Shown piece by piece: positions 1 to 10,713 of a DNA stretch of 64,000 nt (positions are counted from its first letter, which is position 1; the number at the start of each line of letters is the position of its first letter). Made by a program: the position numbers and the translations under genes. Source of the stretch: Chenopodium formosanum (Eukaryota; Streptophyta; Magnoliopsida; Caryophyllales; Amaranthaceae). Where the stretch lies: positions 72,525,795 to 72,589,794 of the forward strand of contig CM044874.1 in assembly GCA_024500155.1 (NCBI GenBank). The letters run 5' to 3'. The notes under the pieces were generated by a model. The model was not told where the DNA came from and did not search any database. It worked only from the letters and a program-made list of their open reading frames with translations.

Positions 1-2
1 AA

Positions 3-269
3 GGCCCTGTTCTTTTCACCTTAAAAAAATAATATTAAGTAAAAATAATTTCAGTTCAGTAAAATTAATTTCAGTTCAGTAAAAATAAGTTCAGTTCAGT
101 AAAATTCAGTTTTCTTAAAGAAGAATTATAATAGAAAATCAGTAAAAATAATTTAAGTTCAGTAAAAATAATTTCAGTTCAGTAAAAATAATTTCAGTTC
201 AGTAAAAATAAGTTCAGTTCAGTAAAAATAATTTCAGTTCAGCAAAATTAAGGTGAATCAAACAGGGCC
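3..269. mobile_element. Tourist-like MITE (PIF/Harbinger type), A+T-rich copy
   Basis: Terminal inverted repeats GGCCCTGTTCTTTTCACCTT and, read on the other strand at the right end, GGCCCTGTTTGATTCACCTT. The interior is a tandem array of roughly 20-bp units containing AGTTCAGTAAAAATAATTTC. The right flank is TAA and the left flank at the window edge is AA, which fits a 3-bp TAA target duplication cut off by the edge. No coding capacity. Related copies lie at 19872, 31261, 36493 and 47988. Confidence 0.75.
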
Positions 270-841
270 TAATACAGAGTATATTGGAAAATTGCTGGAG
301 GTTTGTAGATTTTTTTTTTTTTTTTGAAAGAAGAGGTTTGTAGATTTTAATTATTGTTTATTATTTATTATTACTAATTAAGTAGATCAGAGCAATCCTG
401 TCAAAAAAAAAAAAGAGATCATAGCATAGCAAAGCAGGCCATGTCAAAAGAATGGGGCCTAAGTTGTTTTCGCTGGGCTTTGTTTCAAAATCAAGACACC
501 CTTTTTGGGTAATGATTGTAAAATTATCCTAATTAAATTTCTTGGTTCGTGTTTTCCTCAGAAAAATAATCATGTAAAGTTTCATAATATCAATATTTTT
601 ATATGTTCTTAATACGTAGTAACATTTTATGTAATACCCGAATATTTTACGAATTCATATTAATATATTTTATAAAAAAAATTATAGTTTATTTTTATTT
701 ATTAAATAACTTTATTTCCTAATCTCATATTTTTATTTAGCGTTCGAGAAGGTTGTAAAACCCTATTTTAATTTAAATAGGACAATATATTCGTAAGGGT
801 ATATAAACTATTTCAAACCCTAAAAATAGGCTTATTTATTT

Positions 842-1947
842 GGGAAATTTGTCGGGAATAACACCACCTTTGAGCAGTGTTCCAAAATTAGCACCGCCTT
901 TCAATTATTCCAAAATAAAACGACCTTTCACATACTTCCACTATAAATGGAACAAAAAACTTGTAACCTGAATTACAGGTTACACGGTGACACATGTCAC
1001 AATATCTATGGTTCAATTATATTTTTACAATTTTGATTTAAAATAAAACTAAAAAAGTTAAAATTTAAAGTTTTAAACTCTTTGCCCAACCCCTCCCCTG
1101 CCAGCCAACCCCCCTTTGGCCCTTTCCCTGTTTCAGAACCTCCCTCCCCTTCCATGCCCGTTCTCCTTCACTGTTCCCGATTTCAACCCCCCTCTCCTCC
1201 CCGTAGCAAATTCAACCCTTAGCTTCTTCTCTTCATTGTCTCCAATTTCAAACTCTTCCCCTTTACACAACCATGACATGAAGAATGTAAGAATAGGTGA
1301 AATACTCCCTTGAGGAGATTGTCATCCTTTTTTCCCTTTATATAATCGTCCATTACAACCTATAGAATCCACTATATATGGAATACAAGATTACACTTAA
1401 TTACAAATTTATCACTATCAACTACACTGATTTCTAGGCATAAATTAAGGCTTAAATTATTTACATAATTACGGAGTATATGCTAACAGAGTATCAGGGG
1501 CCGTAAATGGTAACGGAAAAGGAAAGGGGGCCAGAAACAAGGAAGGGAAGGAGAATGGGGGGCCGGAAATGATGACGGAAAAGGGAAAGGGTGTCGGAAG
1601 GGGGGGGGGGGGTGGGGGCTAAGATGGGGTGGTTTCAGGAAGGGTGAGTCGGTGGGGGTGGTGGTTCCGGTGAAAAGGGTGGCTGAGCAGGGGGTTTATT
1701 TTTATTTTTTTGATTTTAAGGTTTATTTATTTATTTTTATTTTATTTTATTTATAAATCAAAATTGTTAAAAAAAATTTGGCCAATAATATTATAACACG
1801 TGTCATAGGTAACCTGTTTTACAGGTTACTATTCGGTCACGTACCATTTATAGCGGAAGTATGTGAAAGGTAGTTTTTTGGAATAATCGAGGTGGTGCTA
1901 TTTTGGGAAGATCGCTCAAAGGTCTTGTTATTTTCGACAAATTTTTC
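842..1947. mobile_element. Non-autonomous MULE-like element with very long inverted arms
   Basis: The left end reads GGGAAATTTGTCGGGAATAA and the right end, reverse-complemented, reads GAAAAATTTGTCGAAAATAA. The similarity continues for more than 130 bp and includes a shared block around GTAACCTG..CAGGTTAC. The arms extend inward as C-rich (1085-1210) and complementary G-rich (1500-1690) tracts, so most of the element could fold back. A perfect 9-bp direct repeat TATTTATTT flanks it at 833-841 and 1948-1956. Nine-base duplications with long inverted repeats are typical of Mutator-like elements. No transposase is present. Confidence 0.8.
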
Positions 1948-1956
1948 TATTTATTT

Positions 1957-4108
1957 AAAGTAATCTACTAGTGTAGCCGTGTGAAAATTATTTTGCTCTT
2001 TGAATTGACTTTGTTTTGTTCGTGCGTGAACTAGCTGCAAGATTCCTCTCTCTGATCTTTCCTTTCAATTCCACCCAATATAAACTCCATCTAACTATTA
2101 ATTCTCCATCAATTCTTCTTCAATTCCACCACCCAATATAAACTCCATCCAACTATTAATTCTCCATCAATTCTTCTATAAACATTCAACTCTTTGAGAG
2201 GTAATCACACTGACACACTCGGAGGTTTGATAGTATTTTTGTTGTATTGCTTATTATGTGTGATCTCACGAAATTTTGGGATGCTTGTATTATATTTCGT
2301 ATTATTATATGTGATATGATTTGTTATTTGTACTATGTATTATTATTATGTGTAGATTTTATAATCGTAATTTGTGTGATCAAGTTTGTATATGTATATG
2401 ATTGATTATTGGTATTATATGATTTGATTAGATATGAGCATCGTATTACTTTTATTGTTTATAATTGATTATTTCTAGGGTTTTAATGTTGTTGCTATAG
2501 GGAATATTGTTTTATCGAAGTTTAGGGTTATTCATGTAGAGTATTATTTTTGGGTTGAGAATTAATTAATTTTGAGTATTAGTATTAGCCCTATAAGAGT
2601 TGAGATATTTATGAATCGAATTGTCATATAATTTGGGACATGTGCCATTATTGAGATATTATCTATTAGTTGTGATGATTATTTGATCGATGTATGAGAT
2701 CAAAAGGTTGAGAATTATATTTTGTTCTTGGTTTGAGGCTCGACTTTATATACCTTAGTCCTTGGCATGTTGGTAAGAGGATGATAATCATGAGTTAAAA
2801 AATAAGGTACAATCTTTATTATTTATTTTTCTATGGTCCCCTACAGTGGGAATTGACCCGTATGTGGTCTGGTTCAAGGTGTTTTCTGGTTATTGAGAGT
2901 ATTCAAGTTTTTATACTTGTTGGTTTGTTATTCGAATTACTCATGTCTAAGGCTAGGTATAAAACAAAGAGCATGGCACACTTATTGGTTATGAGTTAAT
3001 TGCGTGAAGGGTTGTATTATTATTCGAGGTTGAGTTGATAAAGGTTATTTTTTTTTCAGAGTACAATGTGTAATGTAGTTTTGAACTACATTGATTAATT
3101 GATGAGCTAGTAATGTTGCTTTTTTTATATTATTCTTCGTACTCTAATATGTGATGATTACTCAGCTATTTTTTTTTGCTGACGTGTATGTTATTTTGTT
3201 ATGCTACTTGTGTTTGCGGCCATATCTTTTTCTTATGGTGGCCCTGCGACAATCTATTTTGGAATTTGTCCTTAATGGTGAGCAGTCAAGATTGTAACAG
3301 GTTGATCAAGAGATGATCGTAACTAAAGGAGCTCAAGTGTTTCGATTAGTTTGTTATAACCAGTTTAATTTATAGAGTTGTATAAATAGCTCACTTAGAT
3401 TTATTGGGTTGTAATTATTGAGATTTTTGTAAGTTTTAACACTTGACAGGTTGTTGAGTGTGGCGGTAATACCTCTGATTTAGGTGTATGCTTTCTCAAT
3501 TTTATTTAAAGATTGTTTATTTTTCTTTTAATTCTTGTTTATTATTAGTTAGTAAATCAAGGGTGTTAAATTTTATGTCAAATTAGTAAATTGACATGTA
3601 TACAAAGGAATAACGAAAGTAATAATAAATAGGAAAAATGGAAATAATATGCATGTGATGCATGCTTGATTTTATAATTTAATCACATTAAGAAATTCTT
3701 CCTTATCAGTGGGTAAGTAGCTCTTATAGGCTTTAGTTGAAAACTTAAAAATATGTGAAAAAGATTTATATATAATTCAATATATTAAAAATGAAGTCAT
3801 ATAAAAGCTTTAACTAATAGTGGTATTAATTTATCATGATTATAGCTTAAAAAATGAATAACGAAAGTAATAATATATAGAAAAATGGAAATAAATAATC
3901 TCACCTTTTGCGTGGTCTGACAATATAATCCCACCTTTTGATTATTACAAGACAAACCCACCTTGATATTCTATCTTCTTCTAATAGACCTTGACTCGTT
4001 GGTGACTGATTTTTGTAGGTTATATATATACCACGTGTCAAATTTTGATAGGTTCATTTTATTTTTTAATAATAAAAAAAAAACAGCCACCAACCAATTA
4101 GTATTGCA
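1957..4108. other. Intergenic, A+T-rich, no gene found
   Basis: No open frame of convincing composition. The start (about 2030-2220) is pyrimidine-rich and carries a tandem duplication, and could once have been an untranslated leader. The remainder is low-complexity A+T sequence without recognisable terminal repeats. Confidence 0.5.
2065..2177. repeat. Tandem duplication, about 55 bp x 2
   Basis: Two adjacent units, 2065-2119 and 2120-2177, both begin TCAATTCCACC and share CCCAATATAAACTCCATC, TATTAATTCTCCATC and AATTCTTCT. They differ by a 3-bp insertion and a few substitutions. Confidence 0.85.
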
Positions 4109-4510
4109 TACTCCTGGATCATGTACTCCATACCAATTATGTTTGAGTTATTTTGCCTAAACCTTTTGTTATTTTGTTTGTGTTATTTTGCTAAAATAGC
4201 ATGTTATTTACTTCAACAACATGTATATATAAAAAAAAAAAAAGCATGCAAGAATGAAATAACATGTACTAACTTAAAAATAACATATACATAAATTGAA
4301 ATAATCAGAAGTTCAGATCAAAACAACATGAATTTTATAGAGTTGGAGTATAATGAAATAATCGATTTTGAATGTAAAAAAATAATATGCAAGTATATAA
4401 TTACACGTACTTATTTCAAAATAGCATATATAAAAATTAAAATAATAAAAGTTAACATCAAAATAACATAAATTTTATAAACCTAGAGTACACATTGTGC
4501 TCTAGGAGTA
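4109..4510. mobile_element. Candidate MITE with hairpin ends
   Basis: The left end reads TACTCCTGGATCATGTACTC and the right end, reverse-complemented, reads TACTCCTAGAGCACAATGTG. The right end is itself a hairpin (CTAGAG..CTCTAG). The interior has several AACAT/ATGTT words. No clear target duplication was found, so the class is unassigned. Confidence 0.45.
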
Positions 4511-4581
4511 ACCCTAATAAAAGTTAACATCAAAATAACATAAATAGCATTGTACTTCCTAGTAGTTCTTTGGACTATCAT

Positions 4582-4785
4582 CTAAGAACCAAATTGATCC
4601 TGTTCTTCTGGCCTTGGCTTCTGAGCAATCTCCTGACCATCTATAGGTTGCTTTTTGGTTAATCTATGATTTCCTTCTCCATCACAGACTAATCCATTTG
4701 TTCCTTTAGCCATACTGCTAAAGGGATTCCTCATCTGATTCTCCATATCAACATCATCAGGCTGATGACCTTGATCCTTTCTCAT
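4582..4785 (-). other. Isolated 67-codon open frame of unknown nature
   Basis: The frame encodes a hydrophilic peptide rich in Q, D, E, K and R. It is less biased than the surrounding A+T-rich noise and could be a fragment of a captured gene or of a retroelement gag/ORF1. No family was recognised and there are no flanking exons or splice signals. It is listed only because its composition differs from its surroundings. Confidence 0.15.
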
Positions 4786-6489
4786 GCCAGGATGATTCCA
4801 TAGTGTGCGTTTAAATATTTTATTCGATCTTGCATAAGATCTTCTTCTTCCGACGAAAGTTAGTTTGTTTTTTATTTTAAAAATACATTGTTTCTAATGA
4901 TTTAAAACAATAGTAGCCCTCATTTGGGTTTCTTTCAAAAAAAAAAAAAATCCTTAACTTTTTAATAATTACTAGTATGTGCTATTAGCACAGGTTATAA
5001 TTATAACTAATGATAGCAAGGTTAAAAAAAAAGTAATATGTCAATAGCCGTCAGTTGAACAAAAATAGTTAACATTAAAAACAACAACAAAAGAAGAAAA
5101 AAACTAACCTAAAAATAACACACAGTTTTGCTCTTCAAAATTATTAATAGGAGTGTAGGAGATCACTATTACATCTTATAATCTCAAAAACAATCTATTG
5201 ATGTATGCGTTGCATTTATGTAATCGCGATTGAGGAATTCAAGATTAATAATGTGTTTTACATAAAAAATGGAGTACGAATCTATATTATAATCTAAGAT
5301 TTTTCCCCTCTAACTTTTCACCACAATACTCCAAATAGCTGTAATTTCTATTTGATACTGTAAGCCCGTATCTATTATAAATGTTGTTAATAGAATGCTC
5401 CTATGTTTACTATCTATAGCCAAGTTCTATATACCTACCTTTGGTATTAGTATTTTTTTTCCCTCCATTTATACATTGCTTAACTTCTTTATGAGTAGTT
5501 TTTTTTTTTTTTTTTAATCCTATCATTAGTTATAACTTGTGCATTTTAATCTCTTTTTACTAAAAAATAATAAGCTAACTAATAAAACATAGAAAATTTA
5601 TTCTTATGAAATGCAAGTTCCTACATCTTCAACCAAACAAACAAATGTCAATTCTTAAGAAAAAGGCAAAGGAAATTATTTTCCATAAAATACGGAGTAT
5701 AATTTCCCATGATAAATCATTTCCCATATCAACCTAATAAATATTTACCTAATAAATTGTTCACACACTATTATATTAGTAAAATCAAAAGGTTGTACAT
5801 CTATCATCATTATCCTTGATTCCATGCTCTCAAAACTTAACATATCACAATTATATTACAGACTTCATAAGTTCATGTCAACATAAGACAATGCAAACAA
5901 AATTTGGCAAAGAAAAAGTCAAAATTCCAAAATAATGAAACCTATAGAATCAAACCTAATCAAAAGTAATCCATACAACATATTGAAGTAATACATAGAA
6001 AGTATTGAATCAAATTACAATTTATTGAGTCAAATAAGTAATATTTTGCTTGAATAAATTACAAAATCGTAAATTACATGATATAAGGCATAAATGCAAA
6101 ATAATTGCCTCTCAAATTTGGTGTTCAATGAAGAATATGCATTCTCCAAAAACATGAATCTAGTGCATAAAACAACATAATTTAGTTGCTGAAATCAACA
6201 AAAAACATCAGTAAGCACTACCCTTAATTTTAAACATAATAACCATCAATTCAACAAAGCAAACAAAAACTTTTATTATTGGCGTTTGAAGAGGAAAAAT
6301 GTGAAACTACTCACAAAATGAAATTCCGATTTGATGAGGTTGATTTCCAACAAATATTGGATCAACCCAAATGCACTACATCATATATCAAAAGTATATC
6401 ATCATAAGATAAAATAATATAAATTAAAACACCATTAAAATTTGTGAAATTAATTGAGGAATATAATAATGTAGCAACAGTACGATCAT
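4786..6489. other. Intergenic, no gene found
   Basis: A+T-rich sequence with homopolymer runs near 4941 and 5501 and one TACGGAGTA word at 5691. No coding frame, inverted terminal repeats or tandem arrays were seen. Confidence 0.5.
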
Positions 6490-6495
6490 ATGTGC

Positions 6496-6710
6496 CTAGG
6501 CGGGCCATGAACAGTGTCGTGCCGGGCCGTGCCGGCCCACGGTGGAGGCGGGCCGTGCCGTGCCGTGCCGGCCTTCAAGGTTTCCCTGTCCACGGCACGG
6601 CACGGCCCACCGTGCCGGTCGTGCCGTGCCGGGCCGCCCGTCGTGCCGGCCACCGTGCCGGCCCACGGTGGAGGCGGGCCGTGCCGGCCACCGTGCCGGC
6701 CCACGGCTTA
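6496..6710. repeat. GC-rich subterminal array, left side of hAT element
   Basis: Repeated GTGCCGGCC, GGGCCGTGCC and CCACGGTGGAGGCGGGCC words stand out sharply against A+T-rich surroundings. CCCACGGTGGAGGCGGGCC occurs twice (about 6536 and 6662). Frames open through this stretch on both strands are products of base composition. Confidence 0.7.
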
Positions 6711-7224
6711 CCCTTTTTTCTTTTTTTTTTAAAAAAAAAAAATTAAAAAAAACTTTAAAAAAACTTGAATTTTTTTTATGAAAGAAAAAATTGAATTGAA
6801 TAATTATACAATTTAATATTTGAATTTAATAATTATTAAATTTTTTATGGAGTTAAGTTATATTAAATATTGTTTAAATTATATTAATATTTATTGTTCA
6901 TTCATAATTTACTATATATCATATTATTCATATAACTATATAAGTATTAGACAAAAATTAAATAACAATATAACATATTCCATAAAATTAAAAGTTGAAA
7001 AAATTCATTCATAAAAATTTATTAAGTAAAAGATAATATGAAGTACAAGTGTACAACTAACAATAATTGATGAATAACTTATTTTGTTATTTTATTATAC
7101 GGCTAATGTTAATAGAGTACATAGCCAACATAGGAAATACTAACATTTTCACTAATTAATAGAGTACATAGGAAATACTAGAATTTTCGCTAATTAATAT
7201 TAATTCTCGAGTTGTTGGTAATCT

Positions 7225-7902
7225 TCAATCAAGGTCTTCATTATCTTCTTCGTCTTCATTTTCGGCTTCATGTTCACTAGCTAATGCGGAGGAGCTAGTT
7301 GAACCAGAACGATCGGAACCATCGATGTTGTCGTTGGCCGTAAAAGTACGATCTTGGATGCGTTCTTGGGCATCCATCCAATCCTTCAAGCAAACACACA
7401 TTTCTAGTGTTTCGGGCTTCAAACTTGTTCTTCTATCGTCTAGAACCCTTCCCGAAGCACTAAAAGCTCGTTCCGAGGCAACGGAGGAGGCTTGGATGCT
7501 GAAAATATCACGTGCCATTGCCGCCAAAATTGGATGCTTTGTGCTTTGGGATTTCCACCAATCTAGGATGTCCATCCCCAACCTCGAATCTTCGTCCAAG
7601 CCTTTCATGAAGTCGTAGTTTAAGTACATTTGCAACTCCGAAACATCGCTTTGTGTTCGCCTTGATGATGATCCACTACCTGAAAACTTAGATAACATGT
7701 TAGCAGCTTGGGCCGCCAAACTTTTGCCCGTTTTACTTACGCTTTTGGATGTTTGAGAAGGGGCAAAATGAGTGACGGTTCCATATTTAGATTCATAAAC
7801 TCTATATAACTCAAAAAATTTATCTTTCACATGATTTTTATATTGTTCGACACCATCACCGAGTTGCATGCATTCATAGTAAATATTGGAGGGAAAAAAC
7901 AA
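7225..7902 (-). pseudogene. hAT transposase, C-terminal remnant with dimerisation domain
   Basis: The 225-residue frame matches the C-terminal third of plant hAT transposases. From about residue 95 it reads YLNYDF..LDILDWWK-like sequence, then HPILAAMARDIFSIQASSVA and SERAFSASGRVLDDRRTSL. This is the hAT dimerisation region with its conserved W-W and S-x-ERxFS features. An acidic tail rich in E and D closes the frame. Family members usually have 600-700 residues, and the BED zinc finger and the DDE catalytic region are absent here. Upstream of residue 1 the sequence runs directly into the GC-rich array, so an internal deletion removed the 5' part. The element could not move on its own. Confidence 0.8.
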
Positions 7903-7924
7903 GAGCAGCGCCAGTTTATAGCCG

Positions 7925-8130
7925 TTAGCCCGCGGGCCGTGCCTGCGGGCCGTGCCTGCGGGCTATTGGCCGGGCTCGTGCCGTGCCGGGCCACTTTTGG
8001 ATTTTTTTCACCGCAGCCCGCACGAGGCACGAGGGGCGTGCCATCGTGCCGGGCCGGGCCTGCCGTCGGGCCGGGCCGTGCCGGGCCATCCTCGTGCCGT
8101 GCCCGGGCCGCCCGCGTGCTGACCCGGCCC
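7925..8130. repeat. GC-rich subterminal array, right side of hAT element
   Basis: Repeats of GCGGGCCGTGCCT and CCGTGCCGGGCC occur here. The array is largely the reverse-complement counterpart of the left array and ends at the presumed inverted repeat near 8143. Confidence 0.65.
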
Positions 8131-8633
8131 ATGCCCAGCTCTACCTCACACCAACCCTTAATTCCTTGAAGCAGAAACTGAAGAAATTATAAGAAAACCC
8201 AAAAAAAAAAAAAATAATATAACATTATAAGAAAATATATTATGAATAAAAATAAAAACTAAGGATTATCATAGTTTGCAAAGTGAGAATGCACTAACCT
8301 ATATAAATTTCAACAACTTGACGGTTCATACTATTTCACCATGTAGAAAGAGGAGTTGTGAACTTGTGATTGATGAGGGGAGGTTAGGCAAGATAGTGGG
8401 AAGATGAAGAGTGGAGGTTGCAGTTATCAAACTCGTGAAACTAATTTACTAATTTGTCTTTTTTTTTTTTTTTTGAAATTTAAATTAGTTTTTTTGTTGG
8501 AGGAATTTAGATTTAGGCGGGATTCAATGAGAAAGCAAGGTTGGGGATTTGTTGCAACATCATTGAATCGACTCTTAAATTAAATATTAGATTTTGATGG
8601 ATGATCAAAACTCATACACAAATTTTTGTATGT

Positions 8634-8658
8634 GGCTGGCCACACGGTGTGGCCAGCC
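8634..8658. repeat. Perfect GC-rich palindrome, 12-bp arms and 1-nt loop
   Basis: GGCTGGCCACAC at 8634-8645 is followed by one G and then by its exact complement GTGTGGCCAGCC at 8647-8658. It lies just before a T/A homopolymer block and may be the end of a mobile element. Confidence 0.9.
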
Positions 8659-8699
8659 TCAATTTTTTTTTCTTTTTTTTTTTTTGAAAAAAAAAATTA

Positions 8700-8880
8700 C
8701 CACAACTTTTCTCTCTTCTTTTCTTATCTTCTTCTCCAAGCCAAATCACACATCATCAACAATCATATCTCTACTCTACCCATTTTCTCTCTCCTCTTTT
8801 CTCAGCTTCTTCTTCAAGCCAAGCCACACATCGCCAACAACCATATCTCTACTCCACCTATTTTCTCTCTCCTCTTTGCC
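8700..8880. repeat. Tandem duplication, about 80 bp x 2
   Basis: Two copies of a pyrimidine-rich unit share CTTCTTC-CAAGCCAA, CACACATC, CAACAA-CATATCTCTACT and ATTTTCTCTCTCCTCTTT. They differ by scattered substitutions. Confidence 0.75.
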
Positions 8881-9063
8881 AAATTGTTGCAATTAAAGCC
8901 CGAAATTGTAGAGATTGGGTGTTAAATTGCTGTGAAAAATTGTGATTAATTATCCTTAAGATCATCAACAACATTTGAAGTAGTGAAATCGTTGAGAATC
9001 AAAGAAATATGAGCTCGTTTTCTTCGTGGAATCTTATATCGAACATTCTACGTCAAAAATTAT

Positions 9064-9360
9064 ATGGTGTTACTAGTTTGGTCAGGGGTATTTGTAGGTG
9101 TTACTGGTTTGGTCAGGTGTTACATGTAGGGTGTTACTGGTTTGGTCAGGTGTTACATGTAGGGTGCTATTGGTTTTGGTCAAGGGTTACTTGTAGGGTG
9201 TTACTGGTTTGGTTAAGGGTTATTTGTAGGGTGTTACTAGTTTTTCTCAAGGGTTACTTGTAGGGTGTTACTGGTTTGGTTAGGGATTACTTGTAGGGTG
9301 TTACTAGTTTTGCTCAAGGGTTACTTGTAGGGTGTTACTGGTTTGGTATGGGGCTTACAA
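9064..9360. repeat. Minisatellite A, units of about 30-35 bp
   Basis: About eight degenerate units built from GGTGTTACTGGTTTGGTCA and GGGTTACTTGTAG. The unit length varies, and the array ends where the complementary minisatellite B begins. Confidence 0.85.
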
Positions 9361-9364
9361 GCAA

Positions 9365-9830
9365 CCGTTGAATAAGTAACAAGTAACCCTTGACTAAGTA
9401 ATTCATACAAGTAACCTTTGAAGTAACTCATATAAGTAACCCCTGAATAAGTAACTCATACAAGTAACCATTGAATAAGTAACTCATACAAGTAACCCTT
9501 GAATTAACCCATACAAGTAACCCCTGAAAAAAAAAATTACAAGTTCCCCTGAAAAAAAAATACAAGTAACCCATGAAGAAAAAAAAAGACAAGTAACCCC
9601 TGAAAAAAATAATAATAAAAGTAACCCCTGAAAAAAATAATACAAGTAACCCCTGAAAAAAAAAATATAAGTAAATCTTGAAAAAAAATACAAGTAACCC
9701 TTGAAAAAAAAATACAAGTAACTCTTGAAAAAAAAAAATACAAGTAACCCATGGAAAAAAAAGAAAATACAAGTCCTAAAAAAAAAAATACAAGTAACCC
9801 TGAAAAAAATACAAGCAATCTTGACAAAAT
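9365..9830. repeat. Minisatellite B, units of about 22-30 bp, complementary to A
   Basis: About eighteen units of the form CAAGTAACCCTTGA followed by an A-run or TAAGTAACTCATA. The core is the reverse complement of TCAAGGGTTACTTG in minisatellite A, so A and B together form a large imperfect foldback. Frames open on the minus strand here are repeat translations. Confidence 0.85.
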
Positions 9831-10390
9831 CAGTAACCCCGTTATGCGAGTGAATAATAACCCCGTTATGCACGCATAATCCGTTATTTTTACTGACTTG
9901 GCAGCACACCACTCGGCACAAAAAAGCTCTCAGACTCAAAAGTTTTTATTGAAACACATTTCCATTTTTACACTCCATAAAATAAAATAAAAAGTCTACA
10001 AAACTTGTATCACTCCTTTTCTTCTTCCTCTAATTCCGTAATCAAAATTTTACAATAAATCCCAACTAAACTCATTAACTAACCCCACATCCCTCAAATG
10101 ATCAAATCCTCACACGTTATATATTTCACTCACAAAAAAACAATCAAATTAATTTAAAATTAAATACCTAAAAAATACACGGTTTATACTAATGTGTTCT
10201 CAAATTAAGTAAATAAGACAAAACCCAAACTTTGTTATTACTTCTATTATTTATTTAATATAAAAATTACTTGTAATAAAAATAAAATAATACTCTATAG
10301 AAATATAGAATAGAATAAAATAAAATAATAAAATAAAATCAAAACAACCCTCTTTTCTCACAAACACACAAAAAAAATTAGGAGAGAGAA
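9831..10390. other. Intergenic, upstream of the TRM-type gene
   Basis: A+T-rich sequence with CCCCGTTATGC repeated at about 9836 and 9861. It should contain the promoter of the downstream gene, but I could not place a TATA box or start site with confidence. Confidence 0.4.
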
Positions 10391-10713
10391 AGCGATAAGA
10401 CTTGCAAGAAAAAGAGTAGTGTGAAAGAAAAACTTAACTTAACCCAAACTATTCCAAATCCAAAACAAATACCCAATTTTATTTTCTAGTTTTACTCTCT
10501 TCATTCCTTTTTCTACCACCACCATTTCCACCGCCGTGTAATCCGCTGCTACCTACCCACCGGAAAACAATGTTAATTGATTCTTCACTATTTTTCCTTC
10601 TAAAAACTGCATTTTTCTGGGTTTTCTGAGAATTTTTCTGGGTTCGATTTAATTTACTCTAATTTTACTGGATTTGTCTTTACTCATCCGATCTCACTTC
10701 TAGCTTTTCTGAG
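10391..10713 (+). other. Probable 5' untranslated exon of the TRM-type gene
   Basis: A pyrimidine-rich leader-like stretch ends in a plausible donor GAG|GTACTTGC at 10713/10714. The first coding exon starts after an acceptor at 12086, so a leader intron of about 1.37 kb is inferred. The start of transcription is not defined by the sequence. Confidence 0.35.

Larger units (their letters stand above)
6490..8143 (-). mobile_element. Internally deleted hAT transposon
   Basis: The element contains the C-terminal part of a hAT transposase on the minus strand (7225-7902), bracketed by strongly GC-rich subterminal arrays at about 6496-6710 and 7925-8130. Arrays of GGGCCGTGCC-like words at both ends suit subterminal transposase binding sites. 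The right end, reverse-complemented, reads TAGAGCTGGGCATGGGCCGG. The left end is only approximately complementary, so its exact edge and the 8-bp target duplication could not be fixed. Confidence 0.65.
8144..9059. other. Intergenic with palindrome and short duplication, no gene found
   Basis: No coding frame of convincing composition is present. The stretch holds the perfect palindrome at 8634-8658 and the tandem duplication at 8700-8880, both listed separately. Confidence 0.5.

Noticed and set aside
1116..1313. 65-codon frame rich in Pro, Leu and Ser
   Set aside because: It lies in the C-rich arm of the MULE-like foldback and reflects base composition.
6444..6781. Overlapping open frames on both strands rich in Arg, Pro, Ala and Gly
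   Set aside because: They are translations of the GC-rich hAT subterminal array; open in several frames at once because of composition.
8594..8925. Two overlapping plus-strand frames of about 100 codons
   Set aside because: They run through a T/A homopolymer block and an 80-bp duplication, in two frames at once; no recognisable protein.
9428..9939. Minus-strand open frames rich in Phe, Tyr and Leu
   Set aside because: They are translations of minisatellite B and its A-runs, with no conserved domain or start context.
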